Shown here: in pieces, positions 22,196 through 22,324 of the stretch
Position numbering within the stretch: position 1 is the stretch's first letter
How the letters are laid out: every line of letters starts with the position of its first letter
NCBI GenBank assembly: GCA_051984675.1
Contig: JBPYFK010000173.1
Span: 1 to 22,324 of the forward strand
DNA length: 22,324 nt
Direction of reading: 5' to 3'
Source of the DNA: JBPYFK01 sp051984675
GTDB lineage: Bacteria; Actinomycetota; Actinomycetes; Mycobacteriales; Pseudonocardiaceae
The notes under the pieces: generated by a model
Told to the model about the DNA's origin: nothing
The model's input: the letters and a program-made list of their open reading frames with translations, nothing else
Databases searched by the model: none
Program-made: the position numbers and the translations under genes

Positions 22196-22324
22196 TCAGC
22201 CCTTGCGTTTGGTGATTTCCTCGGTCAACTGCGGAGCGACCTGGAACAGGTCCCCGACCACACCGAAGTCCGCGATCTCGAAGATCGGCGCCTCAGCGTC
22301 CTTGTTCACCGCCACGATCGTCTT
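22196..22324 (-). CDS. etfA: Electron transfer flavoprotein alpha subunit, C-terminal end (cut by window edge)
   Basis: The last 42 codons of etfA/fixB lie at the right edge. The visible text, KTIVAVNKDAEAPIFEIADF then GVVGDLFQVAPQLTEEI and a Lys-rich end, is the conserved FAD-binding end of the alpha subunit. EtfAB accepts electrons from acyl-CoA dehydrogenases. Its place next to the GNAT-PlsC pair matches Rv3028c in M. tuberculosis (from memory). The start lies outside the window. Confidence 0.95.
   Translation of the reverse strand, partial: KTIVAVNKDAEAPIFEIADFGVVGDLFQVAPQLTEEITKRKG

Noticed and set aside
1..22324. CRISPR array, tRNA, rRNA, insertion sequence or phage genes
   Set aside because: The tandem arrays are contiguous without spacers, no tRNA cloverleaf or transposase motif was recognised in the gaps, and the gene order is chromosomal.

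Overview
The window is high-GC actinobacterial DNA. Gene content and order follow, from memory, the Mycobacterium tuberculosis block Rv3009c-Rv3029c: gatB, gatA, gatC, the ACT protein (Rv3013), ligA, a MetE-like protein (Rv3015c), mnmA, iscS, a PlsC-type acyltransferase, a GNAT acyltransferase and etfA. No PE/PPE or ESX genes are seen, gatA and gatB are directly adjacent, and many proteins carry extra low-complexity linkers. A member of Pseudonocardiaceae is the most likely source, but this rests on protein style alone.

Layout. (1) 1-2310, minus: gatC-gatA-gatB, the tRNA amidotransferase operon, with gatB running off the left edge. (2) 2311-2661: divergent control region with a 34-bp tandem repeat. 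(3) 2662-3315, plus: ACT-domain protein. (4) 3325-7621: a cassette that is absent from the M. tuberculosis order as I recall it. On the minus strand are a secreted DUF4142 protein with one membrane anchor, a membrane protein joining a ferric-reductase-like haem domain to a ferredoxin, and a FAD ferredoxin reductase. Divergent from them, on the plus strand, are a SigL-like ECF sigma factor and a very short zinc-finger anti-sigma factor. (5) 7560-10521, minus: ligA and an upstream conserved hypothetical gene. (6) 10675-11421, plus: SDR oxidoreductase. (7) 11450-16034, minus: DAO-type flavin oxidase, a possible 41-aa protein, a MetE-core protein and an acyl-CoA synthetase. (8) 16179-20158, minus: a possible 45-aa CPKCG protein, mnmA, iscS and an MFS transporter. 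(9) 20225-22324, minus: a PlsC/GNAT pair resembling ornithine-lipid synthesis enzymes, a strong hairpin terminator and the 3' end of etfA.

How the genes work together. GatCAB completes Gln-tRNA(Gln) and/or Asn-tRNA(Asn). IscS supplies persulfide sulfur to MnmA for tRNA 2-thiouridine, and the two genes are translationally coupled. The 3.3-7.6 kb cassette reads as a complete electron path: NAD(P)H to FAD, to ferredoxin, to transmembrane haem, to an exported helical protein. A sequence matching the SigL promoter consensus (TGAACC, 16 nt, CGT) lies ahead of the first redox gene, so the adjacent sigma factor probably controls the cassette. This is the best candidate for an undescribed system here.

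A second pattern runs through the whole window. At least eleven short tandem duplications are present, six of them with an exact 15-bp unit. In four genes these 15-bp arrays are read in frame as pentapeptide repeats in linkers or termini.
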